Assembly (NCBI RefSeq): GCF_024362365.1
Contig: NZ_CP101464.1
Coordinates: forward strand, 1,922,001 to 1,986,000
Direction of reading: 5' to 3'
Source: Janibacter sp. CX7
Lineage (GTDB): Bacteria > Actinomycetota > Actinomycetes > Actinomycetales > Dermatophilaceae
Length of the DNA stretch: 64,000 nucleotides
A program made the translations under genes and the position numbers. Positions 44,692 to 54,930 of the stretch are shown here, piece by piece. How positions within the stretch are numbered: the first letter of the stretch is position 1; each line of letters begins with the position of its first letter. The notes under the pieces were generated by a model that searched no databases, had not been told where the DNA came from, and saw only the letters and a list, made by a program, of their open reading frames with translations.

Positions 44692-45653
44692 GGCGCCTCC
44701 GGCAGGGCGAGCTCGCGGGCCGACCTGGTGATCCGGCCGTCGTCCTGCCTCTCGAGGAAGGTGATCGAGCCGTAGTCGAGCGACAGCCAGCCCTCGCCGT
44801 CCTCGGTGAGGGGCTCGGAGGCGAAGACCGCCGCGGTGGCGTCCTCCTCGGTGCACTCCTCGAAGCCGTAGGTCCCCTCGGCCTGCTCGAAGTTGCGTCC
44901 CAGCAGCAGGTACATCGGCTCGAGGAGCATCCCGAGGTCGAAGTCGTCGCTGCCGGCGGGAGCCTCGCGCAGCTCGCGCCAGTCCCCCGGCGGGTCCACC
45001 TCGCCGCGGTGCCCGAGCCCCCAGTTGATCCCGATGATGCGCCCCGGCGAGACCAGGGCCATCTTGAGCTTGGTCAGCCCGGGGAGCTGCAGGGTCCTCA
45101 TGGCATCGGCCACGAGCCGCAGCAGCTGCTCGACCGCGCGCTGGACGTCCTCGTCGCCGTTGCCCTCGAGCAGAGACAGCAGGAGCACGGCGAGGAACTC
45201 GGTGTCGGTCGTGCCGCGCATCTGCTGGAGGTACTCGTCCGCGCAGTGCTGCAGCAGCTCGCGCTGCAGGACCTGCCAGCCCGGCAGGTAGCCGTTCTGC
45301 GCGATGAGCCACGGCGCCCCCTCGAAGAAGAAGGGGTGGCAGTTCTCGTCAGCGAGGACGACCTGGGAGTCGTAGGCCGCCGCCCGCACGTGCGCCAGCA
45401 GGGTGTTGGCCTGGAGGCTGGGGATCAGGCTCGCGGCATTGTCGTCGTAGAAGGCCGCCATCGGCCGGCGGTAGATGAGGGGCTCGTGCGGCTTGAGCAG
45501 GTGGTCGCCCCACGCGCCGAACCCCCAGCCCGCGAGCTGCAGCTCGGGGTGCCGCTCCGGGTCGAGCGCCTGGTTGACCAGGCTGTTGTCCGGCGTGAGC
45601 AGCAGGCTCTCCAGCGGGGTCTCCGGCCCGATGTAGGCAAGGACTCGACACAT
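44688..45653 (-). CDS. Class II glutamine amidotransferase
   Basis: 321 residues. An N-terminal nucleophile hydrolase: Met1 is removed to expose Cys2 (MCRVLAYIG), followed by GWGFGAW, LLAHVRAA and a QNGYLPGW stretch. It releases ammonia from glutamine for transfer to an unknown acceptor, or hydrolyses a gamma-glutamyl bond as EgtC does in ergothioneine synthesis. No other egt gene is near, so I leave it unnamed. ATG 45653 follows GGAGAGG. Confidence 0.88.
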   Translation of the reverse strand: MCRVLAYIGPETPLESLLLTPDNSLVNQALDPERHPELQLAGWGFGAWGDHLLKPHEPLIYRRPMAAFYDDNAASLIPSLQANTLLAHVRAAAYDSQVVLADENCHPFFFEGAPWLIAQNGYLPGWQVLQRELLQHCADEYLQQMRGTTDTEFLAVLLLSLLEGNGDEDVQRAVEQLLRLVADAMRTLQLPGLTKLKMALVSPGRIIGINWGLGHRGEVDPPGDWRELREAPAGSDDFDLGMLLEPMYLLLGRNFEQAEGTYGFEECTEEDATAAVFASEPLTEDGEGWLSLDYGSITFLERQDDGRITRSARELALPEAP

Positions 45654-45676
45654 GTGCGACCTCTCCGTGACGGCTC

Positions 45677-45696
45677 ACCGTGCGTCGGCGCACGGT
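45677..45696 (-). terminator. Short hairpin between uppS and the amidotransferase gene
   Basis: ACCGTGCG (45677-45684) pairs with CGCACGGT (45689-45696) around a 4-base loop. It may end the recO-uppS transcript or lie in the leader of the next gene. Confidence 0.5.
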
Positions 45697-45716
45697 CTCG
45701 CCAGCGTAGGTGACGC

Positions 45717-46505
45717 TCAGGCGCTCCCCGTGGTGGGCGCGTCCACCGCGCCGCCGTACCGCCGCTCGCGCTGGGCGTAGGTCTCGATGGCCTCCCACAG
45801 GTGGCGGCGGTCGTAGTCGGGCCACAGCGTGTCCTGGAAGACCATCTCGGCATAGGCCGACTGCCAGAGCAGGAAGTTGCTCGTGCGCTGCTCCCCCGAG
45901 CTGCGCAGGAAGAGGTCGACGTCGGGCATGGTCGGCTCGGTGAGATAGCGCGCGATGGTGCGCTCGTCGATGCCCGAGCCCTTGAGCCGGCCCGCCTTGA
46001 CGTCCTCGGCGATGCGCCGCACGCCGTCGGCGATCTCGGCGCGACCTCCGTAGTTGACGCAGAAGTAGAGCGTCAGCGCGTCGTTGTCGCGGGTCATCTC
46101 CTGGGCGATCTCGAGCTCCTTGATGACCGAGCTCCACAGCCGCGGACGCCGACCGACCCAGCGCATGCGCACGCCCCATGCGTGCAGCTGGTCGCGGCGG
46201 CGGCGGATGACGTCACGGTTGAAGCCCATGAGGAAGCGCACCTCCTCGGGCGAACGGCGCCAGTTCTCCGTGGAGAAGGCATAGGTCGACAGGTGCTTGA
46301 CCCCGATGTCGAGCGCGCCGGCGACGACGTCGAGCAGCGCCCCCTCGCCGGCCTCGTGGCCCTTGGTCCGCGGCAGGCCGCGCTGGTTGGCCCAGCGGCC
46401 GTTGCCGTCCATGACGATCGCGACGTGCCCGGGCACGAGGTCGGCGGGCACGGGCGGGGGCGTCGCTCCGCTCGGGTGGGCGAACGGGGTCTCGTAGCGG
46501 CTCAT
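45717..46505 (-). CDS. uppS: Isoprenyl (undecaprenyl) diphosphate synthase
   Basis: 262 residues. cis-Prenyltransferase that makes the lipid carrier for cell-wall synthesis. The first region has [12 protein letters not shown] with catalytic Asp, then FSTENWRRS, and the C-terminal region [20 protein letters not shown]. Actinobacteria often have two such enzymes of different chain length; this one is next to recO, as commonly seen. Start ATG 46505 overlaps the recO stop. Confidence 0.95.
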   Translation of the reverse strand: MSRYETPFAHPSGATPPPVPADLVPGHVAIVMDGNGRWANQRGLPRTKGHEAGEGALLDVVAGALDIGVKHLSTYAFSTENWRRSPEEVRFLMGFNRDVIRRRRDQLHAWGVRMRWVGRRPRLWSSVIKELEIAQEMTRDNDALTLYFCVNYGGRAEIADGVRRIAEDVKAGRLKGSGIDERTIARYLTEPTMPDVDLFLRSSGEQRTSNFLLWQSAYAEMVFQDTLWPDYDRRHLWEAIETYAQRERRYGGAVDAPTTGSA

Positions 46506-47263
46506 CCGGTCCTCTGCGATGGGGTGGGGTCGGGGCGGGTGCGGTCGACGTGACGAAGGGAGAGCACCCCGCGCTCGAGGTGCCACTGGAGGAAGGCCGC
46601 GGTCAGGCCGGAGCCCTCGCGCCGGTGGCGGTCGAGGGAGGTGTCAGCGGCTGCCCAGTCGCCGGTGAGCAGGGCGGCGAGCAGCTCGAGGGTCTCGGGT
46701 GCGGGCGCGGAGGCGCCGGGCACGCGGCAGCTGCGGCAGAGCACGCCGCCGTGGGCGACGTGGAAGGCGCGGTGCGGGCCCGGCTCGCCGCACTGGGCGC
46801 AGTCGTGGAAGCTCGGCGCCCAGCCGGCGACGGCCAGGGCACGCAGGAGGTAGGCGTCGAGGCTGAGCTCGGGGGCGTGCTCGGCGTGGGCGAGCGAGCG
46901 CAGCGCGCCGGCGAGCAGGAGGAACTGCTGCACCGCCATCTCGCCCTCCTCGGTGAGCCGGTCGGCGGTCTCGAGCATCGCCGAGGCAGCGGTCCAGCGC
47001 GAGTAGTCGCGGGCGATCTGGTCACCCCACGGGTCGAGCGACTCGGCCTGGGTCACGGTGTCGAGGTTGCGCCCCTCGTAGCACTGGAGGTCGACGTGCA
47101 TGCCCGGCTCGAGGCGGGCGCCGAACTTCGACTTCGTGCGGCGGACCCCCTTCGCCACTGCGCGGACCTTGCCCCGGCCGCGCGTGAGCACGGTGATGAT
47201 CCGGTCGGCCTCACCCAGCTTGTGGGTGCGCAGGACGACCCCGGAGTCGCGGTAGAGGGGCAC
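46502..47263 (-). CDS. recO: DNA repair protein RecO
   Basis: 253 residues. N-terminal OB fold ([39 protein letters not shown]), helical middle and a zinc site with CAQC and CRSC. It works with RecR to load RecA at gaps. GTG 47263 is chosen because a GACAAT hexamer lies 12 bases upstream and the conserved start is VPLYRDSG. It is divergent from alkB; a LexA box lies between the two, closer to alkB. Confidence 0.94.
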   Translation of the reverse strand: MPLYRDSGVVLRTHKLGEADRIITVLTRGRGKVRAVAKGVRRTKSKFGARLEPGMHVDLQCYEGRNLDTVTQAESLDPWGDQIARDYSRWTAASAMLETADRLTEEGEMAVQQFLLLAGALRSLAHAEHAPELSLDAYLLRALAVAGWAPSFHDCAQCGEPGPHRAFHVAHGGVLCRSCRVPGASAPAPETLELLAALLTGDWAAADTSLDRHRREGSGLTAAFLQWHLERGVLSLRHVDRTRPDPTPSQRTG

Positions 47264-47269
47264 CGGGCC

Positions 47270-47275
47270 ATTGTC
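47270..47275 (-). promoter_or_regulatory. -10 hexamer, leaderless start of recO
   Basis: GACAAT on the minus strand lies 12 bases before GTG 47263. A CGAAGGGAG word (47283-47275) abuts it. Confidence 0.45.
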
Positions 47276-47322
47276 TCCCTTCGCACCGACACGACACGCA
47301 CCCCCACGCCGAGTCCAACCTC

Positions 47323-47338
47323 TCGAACACACGTTCGA
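47323..47338. promoter_or_regulatory. LexA (SOS) box before alkB
   Basis: TCGAACACACGTTCGA is a perfect match to the actinobacterial LexA operator TCGAAC-N4-GTTCGA. Its left arm overlaps the -35 region of alkB, 18 bases before TACGCT. Repression by LexA and induction after DNA damage are expected. Confidence 0.9.
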
Positions 47339-47346
47339 CCCGCTGC

Positions 47347-47352
47347 TACGCT
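47347..47352 (+). promoter_or_regulatory. -10 hexamer, leaderless start of alkB
   Basis: TACGCT lies 12 bases before ATG 47359 and 8 bases after the LexA box. Confidence 0.5.
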
Positions 47353-47358
47353 CGGTCC

Positions 47359-47982
47359 ATGCAGGCGCTCCAGTCCTCGCTCTTCGACACGGCCGACTCC
47401 CCGACGCTCGGTGACCTCGACCGGCGGCACCGCCGCTTCCTCGACGGCACCGCCTGGCTCGACCTGCTGCCCGGGTGGGCCTGCGGCAGCGACGAGGTCC
47501 TGACGACGCTGCTGCACGAGGTGCCGTGGCGGGCCGAGCGCCGGCAGATGTACGACTCCGTCGTCGACGTGCCTCGCCTGCAGTGCTTCTACGGCGAAGG
47601 GGAGGCCCTCCCCCACCCGCTGCTCACCGACATGCGCGAGCAGCTCTCGGCCCACTACGCGATCGAGCTCGGCGAGCCCTTCGTCACCGCCGGCCTGTGC
47701 CTCTACCGCGACGGCGAGGACTCCGTCGCGTGGCACGGCGACCGGATCGGCCGCAGCCGCGAGCAGGACACGATGATCGCCATCGTCTCCCTCGGCTCGG
47801 CGAGGCACCTCTCCCTTCGCCCTCGCGATGGCGGTGTCTCGCAACGGGTCTCGCTCGGCCACGGAGACCTCGTCGTCATGGGCGGCGCCTGCCAGCGGAC
47901 CTGGGACCACGCCGTGCCCAAGACCTCGGCCGCCGTCGGGCCCCGCGTCTCGATCCAGTTCCGCGTGGCCGGAGTCCGCTGA
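47359..47982 (+). CDS. alkB: AlkB-like 2-oxoglutarate/Fe(II) DNA repair dioxygenase
   Basis: 207 residues. It removes alkyl groups from bases such as 1-methyladenine and 3-methylcytosine by oxidation. Iron ligands are His126 and Asp128 (WHGDRIG) and His184 (WDHAVPK), with Arg196 and Arg202 (RVSIQFR) for 2-oxoglutarate and catalysis. The fold is of the ALKBH2/3-like type. The promoter carries a perfect LexA box, so induction by SOS is predicted; E. coli alkB belongs to the Ada response instead. Confidence 0.93.
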   Translation: MQALQSSLFDTADSPTLGDLDRRHRRFLDGTAWLDLLPGWACGSDEVLTTLLHEVPWRAERRQMYDSVVDVPRLQCFYGEGEALPHPLLTDMREQLSAHYAIELGEPFVTAGLCLYRDGEDSVAWHGDRIGRSREQDTMIAIVSLGSARHLSLRPRDGGVSQRVSLGHGDLVVMGGACQRTWDHAVPKTSAAVGPRVSIQFRVAGVR

Positions 47983-48077
47983 GCCGGGTGAGTGATCCCA
48001 CCCATTCCGCCCGCGACGCGGTGCCGAGATGATGGGTCATGGCGCTCGTCCGAGCCCCATCAGGGCAGGAGGATCCC

Positions 48078-49082
48078 ATGTCCGTTCATCAGCACCCGGA
48101 CCACACGGTGGCGGCCGTCGACGAGCTCGTGGCCGCAGGCATCATCGACCCGGCAGATCGTGACCGAGCGCTCAGCGTCATCAGCGGCACCGGTCAGGGC
48201 AGCACGGGGCGTGGCCGGCTGGCCGGGGAGATCAGCGCCTATGTCGGTGGGGTGCTCGTCTTCACCGCCGCAGCCCTCTTCATCGGCACCCAGTGGTCCC
48301 ACCTGACCTCCGGCACCCGTGCCGGCCTCGTGGCTGGCGCGGCGGCGGTCCTCGCGGCTGCGGCTGGTGCCGTCGTCGCGCTCGCCCACGGCCCCGGGCA
48401 GATCCGCAGGTCCCGGGCTGCCGCGCGTCGGCGGTTGGCCGGCGCCCTGCTCGTGGGCGCCGGCACCTTGGCCGGGTGGGCCGCACACATCGTCGTCACC
48501 CAGGTGCTGGGTCACGAAGGCCCGCGGATCGAGGTCTTCGGGTTCGGTGTGGGCCTCGCCGTCCTCCTGCTGGGCTACCTGCTCTCCCCCACTGTCGTGG
48601 GTCTGCTCGCTGGCGCCGGGGCGTGGGTCGGCCTCGGGACCTCTCTGGCCACCGGCCGGGAATGGTCCTTCAGCTACGCGCTCTTCAGCGCGCTGCTCCT
48701 GATCGCAGCAGTGGCCCTCGTCGCACTTGCGGAGTCGGGTCACCTCTACACGCGACAGACGGGTCGCCTCACCGCCGGGGCCCTCGCCGCAGGTGCCGCC
48801 CAGGCGCTCTACGGCGTCTGGGACAACCTCACGCCCGCCTACCTCGCCCTCGGCCTGCTGGCCGTCGTGGCACTCGCCGGGTACGCGGCGACTCGGGCCT
48901 GGCCCCATCTGGCGGTCGGCGTCGTGACAGCGACGGCATCGAGCACCCAGGCCGCCTTCGACCTCGGCGAGGGGTCGCTCGGCGTGGCCGGCGCTCTCCT
49001 CGTGGCAGGCGTGGTGCTCCTGCTCACGAGTCTCCTGGGCGCCGCCATCCACCGGCGACGCGATCCCGCACGGACCGCCTGA
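48078..49082 (+). CDS. DUF2157-like multi-pass membrane protein
   Basis: 334 residues. A soluble N-terminal segment (VAAVDELVAAGIIDPADRDRAL) of the DUF2157 kind is followed by about ten hydrophobic helices with short loops. Function unknown. ATG 48078 is fixed by AGGAGG five bases upstream; an in-frame ATG at 48039 lacks a site. It stands alone between alkB and leuA. Confidence 0.8.
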   Translation: MSVHQHPDHTVAAVDELVAAGIIDPADRDRALSVISGTGQGSTGRGRLAGEISAYVGGVLVFTAAALFIGTQWSHLTSGTRAGLVAGAAAVLAAAAGAVVALAHGPGQIRRSRAAARRRLAGALLVGAGTLAGWAAHIVVTQVLGHEGPRIEVFGFGVGLAVLLLGYLLSPTVVGLLAGAGAWVGLGTSLATGREWSFSYALFSALLLIAAVALVALAESGHLYTRQTGRLTAGALAAGAAQALYGVWDNLTPAYLALGLLAVVALAGYAATRAWPHLAVGVVTATASSTQAAFDLGEGSLGVAGALLVAGVVLLLTSLLGAAIHRRRDPARTA

Positions 49083-49115
49083 CCTCGCGCCCGGATGACG
49101 CGGGTGCGGCCCCGC

Positions 49116-50930
<1,815 letters not shown>

Positions 50931-50946
<16 letters not shown>

Positions 50947-50972
50947 CAGAGAAGGAGCAGGTCCGTCCGCAT
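50931..50972 (-). CDS. leuL: leuA leader peptide with four consecutive Leu codons
   Basis: 13-residue peptide MRTDLLLLCRGEA, codons CTG CTC CTT CTC for the leucine run. A TATCGT -10 lies 13 bases before its ATG, so the transcript should begin at the leader itself. Leader peptides of this type control leuA in actinobacteria by ribosome-mediated attenuation. The hairpin that follows overlaps its last codons. Confidence 0.8.
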
Positions 50973-50979
50973 GCCCAGC

Positions 50980-50985
50980 ACGATA
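50980..50985 (-). promoter_or_regulatory. -10 hexamer of the leuL-leuA transcript
   Basis: TATCGT on the minus strand lies 13 bases before the leader ATG at 50972. Confidence 0.5.
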
Positions 50986-51040
50986 CTCCTCGCCTCGGGT
51001 GACCATGACCCGGGTCACGATGCGGACGAAGGGGGTCCCG

Positions 51041-51724
51041 TCACCTCACGTGGCGGTAGCGCTTCTCCGGCCGACCGACCCTGCCGTACTGCTGCCGGCC
51101 CTCGAGCTCGCCCGTGCCGACGAAGTGCTCGAGGTAGCGCCGGGCGGTCACCCGGGAGAGACCGACCGCCTCGCCGCACTCGGCGGCGGACAGGTCGGGC
51201 GTCTCGCGGACCGCCGCGAGGACGAGCTCGCCCGTGTCGGCGCTCAGGCCCTTGGGCAGGGTCGTCGGCCGCGGGGCCGAGGCCGGACCGCCGGCGAAGA
51301 TCGAGTCGATGTCCTCCTGCCCGGCCTCCTCGTCGACCTGCGCGAGCCGCTCGAGCTCGGCGCGGAAGTCCGCGAGCCGAGCCGCGAGGTCGGGCTGGCC
51401 GAAGGGCTTGACGAGGTAGCCGAAGGCGCCGCCCGTGCGCGCCGCCCGCACCTGCTCGACCTCACGGGCCGCGGTCACCATGAGGACACCGACGTCGTGG
51501 CCTGCCGCACGCAGCCGACGCAGCACCTCGATGCCGGTCATGTCGGGCAGGTGGACGTCGAGCAGGACGAGGTGCGGGTCGTGCTCGTCGACGGCGTCGA
51601 GCGCCTGCTGGCCCGTCGCGGCGGTCGCGACGACGCGGAAGCCGGGCACCATCTCGACGAAGCGGGTGTGCACCTTGACCACGAGGAAGTCGTCGTCGAC
51701 GACGACCACGTCGAGCTGCTCCAT
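51041..51724 (-). CDS. Response regulator, CitB/DcuR family
   Basis: 227 residues. Receiver domain with the phospho-acceptor Asp56 (LVLLDVHLPD), acidic pair near residue 10 and Lys in YLVKPFG. The C-terminal winged helix is of the DcuR/CitB kind (LSAAECGEAVGLSRVTARRYLEHFV). Partner of the adjacent histidine kinase; the divergent tctCBA operon is its probable target. ATG 51724 has GAGGAG upstream and overlaps the kinase stop by one base. Confidence 0.92.
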   Translation of the reverse strand: MEQLDVVVVDDDFLVVKVHTRFVEMVPGFRVVATAATGQQALDAVDEHDPHLVLLDVHLPDMTGIEVLRRLRAAGHDVGVLMVTAAREVEQVRAARTGGAFGYLVKPFGQPDLAARLADFRAELERLAQVDEEAGQEDIDSIFAGGPASAPRPTTLPKGLSADTGELVLAAVRETPDLSAAECGEAVGLSRVTARRYLEHFVGTGELEGRQQYGRVGRPEKRYRHVR

Positions 51725-53313
51725 CACTGCTCCTCGCTGCGCGCGGCGCCCAGGGACGCGGTGAAGACGGCCCCGAAGTCACCCTGGGCGACCGACACCC
51801 GGCCACCGCCCCGGGAGCATACGGCCTGCACGAGCGCGAGGCCGATGCCCCGACCGGCGGCCCCGCTCGGCTTCGTCGACCACCCGCGCTCGAAGACCCG
51901 GTCGACGTCCTCCGGCGGGATGCCTGCGCCCGTGTCGGCGACCCGCACGAGCGGCCCGGTCTCGTCCGTCGTCAGGCGCACCGAGGTCTCGTGGCCGCCA
52001 TTGGCCCGGGTCGCGTCGAGCGCGTTGTCGATGAGGTTGCCGAGCACGGTGATGACGTCGGCGGCCGTGTCGGGCGCCAGGCGCGGCAGGTGCGACTCGG
52101 GCTCGATCGACAGGTCGATGCCGATCTCGGAGGCGGCGGTGACCTTGGCGATGAGCAGCGCGGCCACCCGGGGGTCCTCGACGTAGCGCGTCACCGTCTC
52201 GCTGATCTCGGTGCGGCGACGGTTGACGTCGGCGATGAGCGCGACGACCTCGTCGTACTCCCCCAGCTGCACCAGCCCCGAGATCGTGTGCAGCCGGTTG
52301 TCGAACTCGTGGGTCTGCGCCCGCAGCGCATCGGTGATGCTCGCCTGGGCCGAGACCTGGCTCTGCAGCGCGAGCAGGTCGCTGCGGTCGACCATCGTCG
52401 TCACCGTGCCGACCGGCTTGTCGTCGAAGAAGGTGCGCCGTCGGGTGAGCACGAGGGTCCGGTCGTCGACGACGAGCAGGGTCGGGTCGCTGTCACCCTC
52501 GCTGGCGAGGAAGGCGCCGAGCCCGCCGCGCAGGTCGAGGTCGATCACCCGTCGCCCGATGGCGGACTCCCCCACACCGAGCAGCTGCCGGGCGGAGGTG
52601 TTGACGAGCGTGAGCTGGCCTGTGGCACTCACCCCGACGACGCCCTCGTGGATGCCGGTGAGCAGGGCCTCCTGGTGGTCGGCGAGCCGGGCGATCTCGG
52701 CCGGCTCGAGGCCGCGCGTCTGCCGCCGGATGAAGCGGGAGAGCCCGAAGGCGCCCGCCAGTCCGAGCGCGGCGGCCGCACCGAGGAAGAGCACGAGGTC
52801 GGGCGCCGCGTCGAGCAACCGCTCCGACCACGGCGGGTAGTCCTCGACGACCAGCGCGACCCCCTGCACCTGCTCGTCGTCGCCGATGACCGGTGCCTGG
52901 CCACCGACGCCCTTGTCCCCGTCGAGCACGATGTCGCCCGACCACGAACGACCGTCGGTGACCGGCACGCCGAGGGTCGCCCGCGTCCCGAGGTCGGTGG
53001 CATCGGTCGAGGCGAAGACCGTGCCGTCGCGGCCGACGAGCTGCACGTGCCGGGCACCGGACAGGCTCGCCGCCCGCCCCAGCTGGGCCTCGAGGGCGCG
53101 ACGGTTACCCCCTTCGACCAGCTCGGAACGCACGACGGGCGTTGCGGCGAGGGACTCGGCGACCGCGAGCATGCGGGTCTGCCGTGAGGAGCGGAAGTCG
53201 GAGGTCGACTGCTGGACGGTGATCGCGGCGACCACGACGAGCACGAGGAGCAGCGCGACCACCTGCCACACGAGCAACTGGGCCGCGAGGCTCCACCGGG
53301 ACCGTGACCGCAA
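51724..53313 (-). CDS. Sensor histidine kinase, CitA/DcuS family
   Basis: 529 residues from the chosen start. First helix near residue 10-32, extracytoplasmic PAS-like sensor (about 33-170), second helix (about 175-200), cytoplasmic PAS, then the phospho-His in THEFDNRLHTISGL and an ATPase domain with N-box NLIDNALDAT and G-boxes. It senses a carboxylate in known relatives. The frame is open up to ATG 53385, but an AAAGGAGG ribosome site lies nine bases before TTG 53313 and would otherwise have to encode Arg-Arg as AGG AGG. I therefore prefer TTG. Confidence 0.88.
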   Translation of the reverse strand: MRSRSRWSLAAQLLVWQVVALLLVLVVVAAITVQQSTSDFRSSRQTRMLAVAESLAATPVVRSELVEGGNRRALEAQLGRAASLSGARHVQLVGRDGTVFASTDATDLGTRATLGVPVTDGRSWSGDIVLDGDKGVGGQAPVIGDDEQVQGVALVVEDYPPWSERLLDAAPDLVLFLGAAAALGLAGAFGLSRFIRRQTRGLEPAEIARLADHQEALLTGIHEGVVGVSATGQLTLVNTSARQLLGVGESAIGRRVIDLDLRGGLGAFLASEGDSDPTLLVVDDRTLVLTRRRTFFDDKPVGTVTTMVDRSDLLALQSQVSAQASITDALRAQTHEFDNRLHTISGLVQLGEYDEVVALIADVNRRRTEISETVTRYVEDPRVAALLIAKVTAASEIGIDLSIEPESHLPRLAPDTAADVITVLGNLIDNALDATRANGGHETSVRLTTDETGPLVRVADTGAGIPPEDVDRVFERGWSTKPSGAAGRGIGLALVQAVCSRGGGRVSVAQGDFGAVFTASLGAARSEEQ

Positions 53314-53416
53314 AGACCACAACCTCCTTTGTGTTCGCAATGGTGACGGGGCGCACACGTGGGGGCCACCATCGAGCGTGCCCATCTTTCACCATCCACA
53401 GGAAGGCGTGCCGGAC

Positions 53417-54406
53417 ATGACCCCCGGACCCCGACGCCGCACCGTGCTGCTCGCCTCGCTCGGCGCGCTGGCGCTCCCTTCGCTCGCCGCGTGCGGCGTG
53501 ACGCGAGGCGACGACGCCGGCTCGACACGGCTGCGCATGATGATCCCCAACTCCCCCGGCGGCGGCTACGACCTCACCGGCCGCCGAGCGGTCGGCGTCA
53601 TGGAGGACACCGAGATCACCAAGCGCTTCGAGGTCTTCAACGTCATCGGCGCGGGCGGCACCGTCGCCATGGCGCGGCTGGCCAACGAGCGCGGCAACGA
53701 GGACCTCATGATGTCGATGGGGCTCGGCGTCGTCGGCGCGACCCTGACCAACAGGTCCCAGGCACGCGTGTCCGGGATGACCCCGCTCGCCCGGCTCGTC
53801 CAGGAGTCCGAGGGCGTCATCGTGCCCGCCGACTCCCCGCACAAGACCATCGACGACCTCGTCGCCGCCTGGAAGAAGGACCCCAAGGCGGTGAGCATCG
53901 GTGGCGGCTCCTCCCCCGGCGGCCCCGACCATCTCTTCCCCATGGAGTTCGCCAAGGCGGTCGGCATCGACCCGCGCGAGGTCAACTACGTCACCTACGA
54001 CGGTGGCGGTGACCTGCTCCCCGCCCTCCTCGGCTCGAAGATCAAGGCCGGCATGAGCGGCCTCGGCGAGTACGCCGAGCAGATCAAGAAGGGCCAGGTC
54101 AAGGTGCTCGCCGTCTCCGGCGAGAAGCGCATGTCCGGCATCGACGCGCCGACGCTCAAGGAGTCGGACATCGACCTGACCTTCATCAACTGGCGCGGGA
54201 TCCTCGCCCCGCCGGAGATCTCCGCGGAGCGGCGCGATCAGCTCATCGACCTGCTCCAGCAGATGCACGACACCCCGGAGTGGAGGGACGTGCTCACCAA
54301 GAACAACTGGGACGACGCGTGGATGACCGGCGACGAGTTCGGCGACTTCCTCGCCTCCCAGGACAAGCGCGTCGAGACGACCCTGAAGGAGCTGGGCCTG
54401 CTGTGA
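53417..54406 (+). CDS. tctC: Tripartite tricarboxylate transporter, substrate-binding lipoprotein
   Basis: 329 residues. Lipobox LAAC (Cys near 26) after a twin-Arg-rich start, and a Bug/TctC fold with PNSPGGGYDLTGR, GAGGTVAMARLAN and a VNYVTYDGGGDLLPALLG segment. It binds citrate or a related carboxylate outside the membrane and feeds TctA/TctB. It is divergent from the CitAB-like regulators with about 100 bases between. That gap holds CACCAT repeats that may be the operator. Confidence 0.9.
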   Translation: MTPGPRRRTVLLASLGALALPSLAACGVTRGDDAGSTRLRMMIPNSPGGGYDLTGRRAVGVMEDTEITKRFEVFNVIGAGGTVAMARLANERGNEDLMMSMGLGVVGATLTNRSQARVSGMTPLARLVQESEGVIVPADSPHKTIDDLVAAWKKDPKAVSIGGGSSPGGPDHLFPMEFAKAVGIDPREVNYVTYDGGGDLLPALLGSKIKAGMSGLGEYAEQIKKGQVKVLAVSGEKRMSGIDAPTLKESDIDLTFINWRGILAPPEISAERRDQLIDLLQQMHDTPEWRDVLTKNNWDDAWMTGDEFGDFLASQDKRVETTLKELGLL

Positions 54407-54930
54407 GCGACACGATCCAGACCCCCACCACCCCCGCGCCCGAGCGCGAGCGCGACCTGACCCAGTTCGTCGTCGTCGCCTTCCTCGCGATCGTCGCGAC
54501 CTTCCTCGTCGTCGACGCGGCCGGGCTGCGCAACGACTTCGCCGAGACCGACCCGGTCGGGCCGAAGTTCTTCCCGTGGTTCGTCGCCGCGATGCTCTAC
54601 CTCACCGCGGCCCTGCTGAGCGTGGCGATCCTGCGCGGCTCCCTGCCCGAGGAGGAAGGGGGTGAGGACGTCGACCTCGACCAGCGCCCCGACTGGCTCA
54701 CGGTCCTCAAGCTCGTCGCCGTCTTCGTCTTCCTCATCGCCACCGTCGACCTGCTCGGCTGGGCGATCTCCGGCGCGCTCTTCTTCGCCGGCTGCTCCCT
54801 GACCCTCGGCAGCCGCACCTGGGTGCGCGACCTCGTCATCGGCGCCCTCCTGTCGGTGGGCACCTTCTACGCCTTCTACGTCGCCCTCGGCGTCCCGCTG
54901 CCGGCGGGCATCCTGGACGGGATCCTCTGA
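54403..54930 (+). CDS. tctB: Tripartite tricarboxylate transporter, small membrane subunit
   Basis: 175 residues, four hydrophobic helices, with [13 protein letters not shown] after the first as in the TctB family. It pairs with the large TctA. GTG 54403 overlaps the tctC stop by four bases and its own stop overlaps the tctA ATG by one. Confidence 0.88.
   Translation: MSDTIQTPTTPAPERERDLTQFVVVAFLAIVATFLVVDAAGLRNDFAETDPVGPKFFPWFVAAMLYLTAALLSVAILRGSLPEEEGGEDVDLDQRPDWLTVLKLVAVFVFLIATVDLLGWAISGALFFAGCSLTLGSRTWVRDLVIGALLSVGTFYAFYVALGVPLPAGILDGIL

Noticed and set aside
44688..45653. Naming the glutamine amidotransferase egtC
   Set aside because: Only the generic N-terminal-nucleophile amidotransferase fold is visible and no egtA, egtB or egtD lies nearby.
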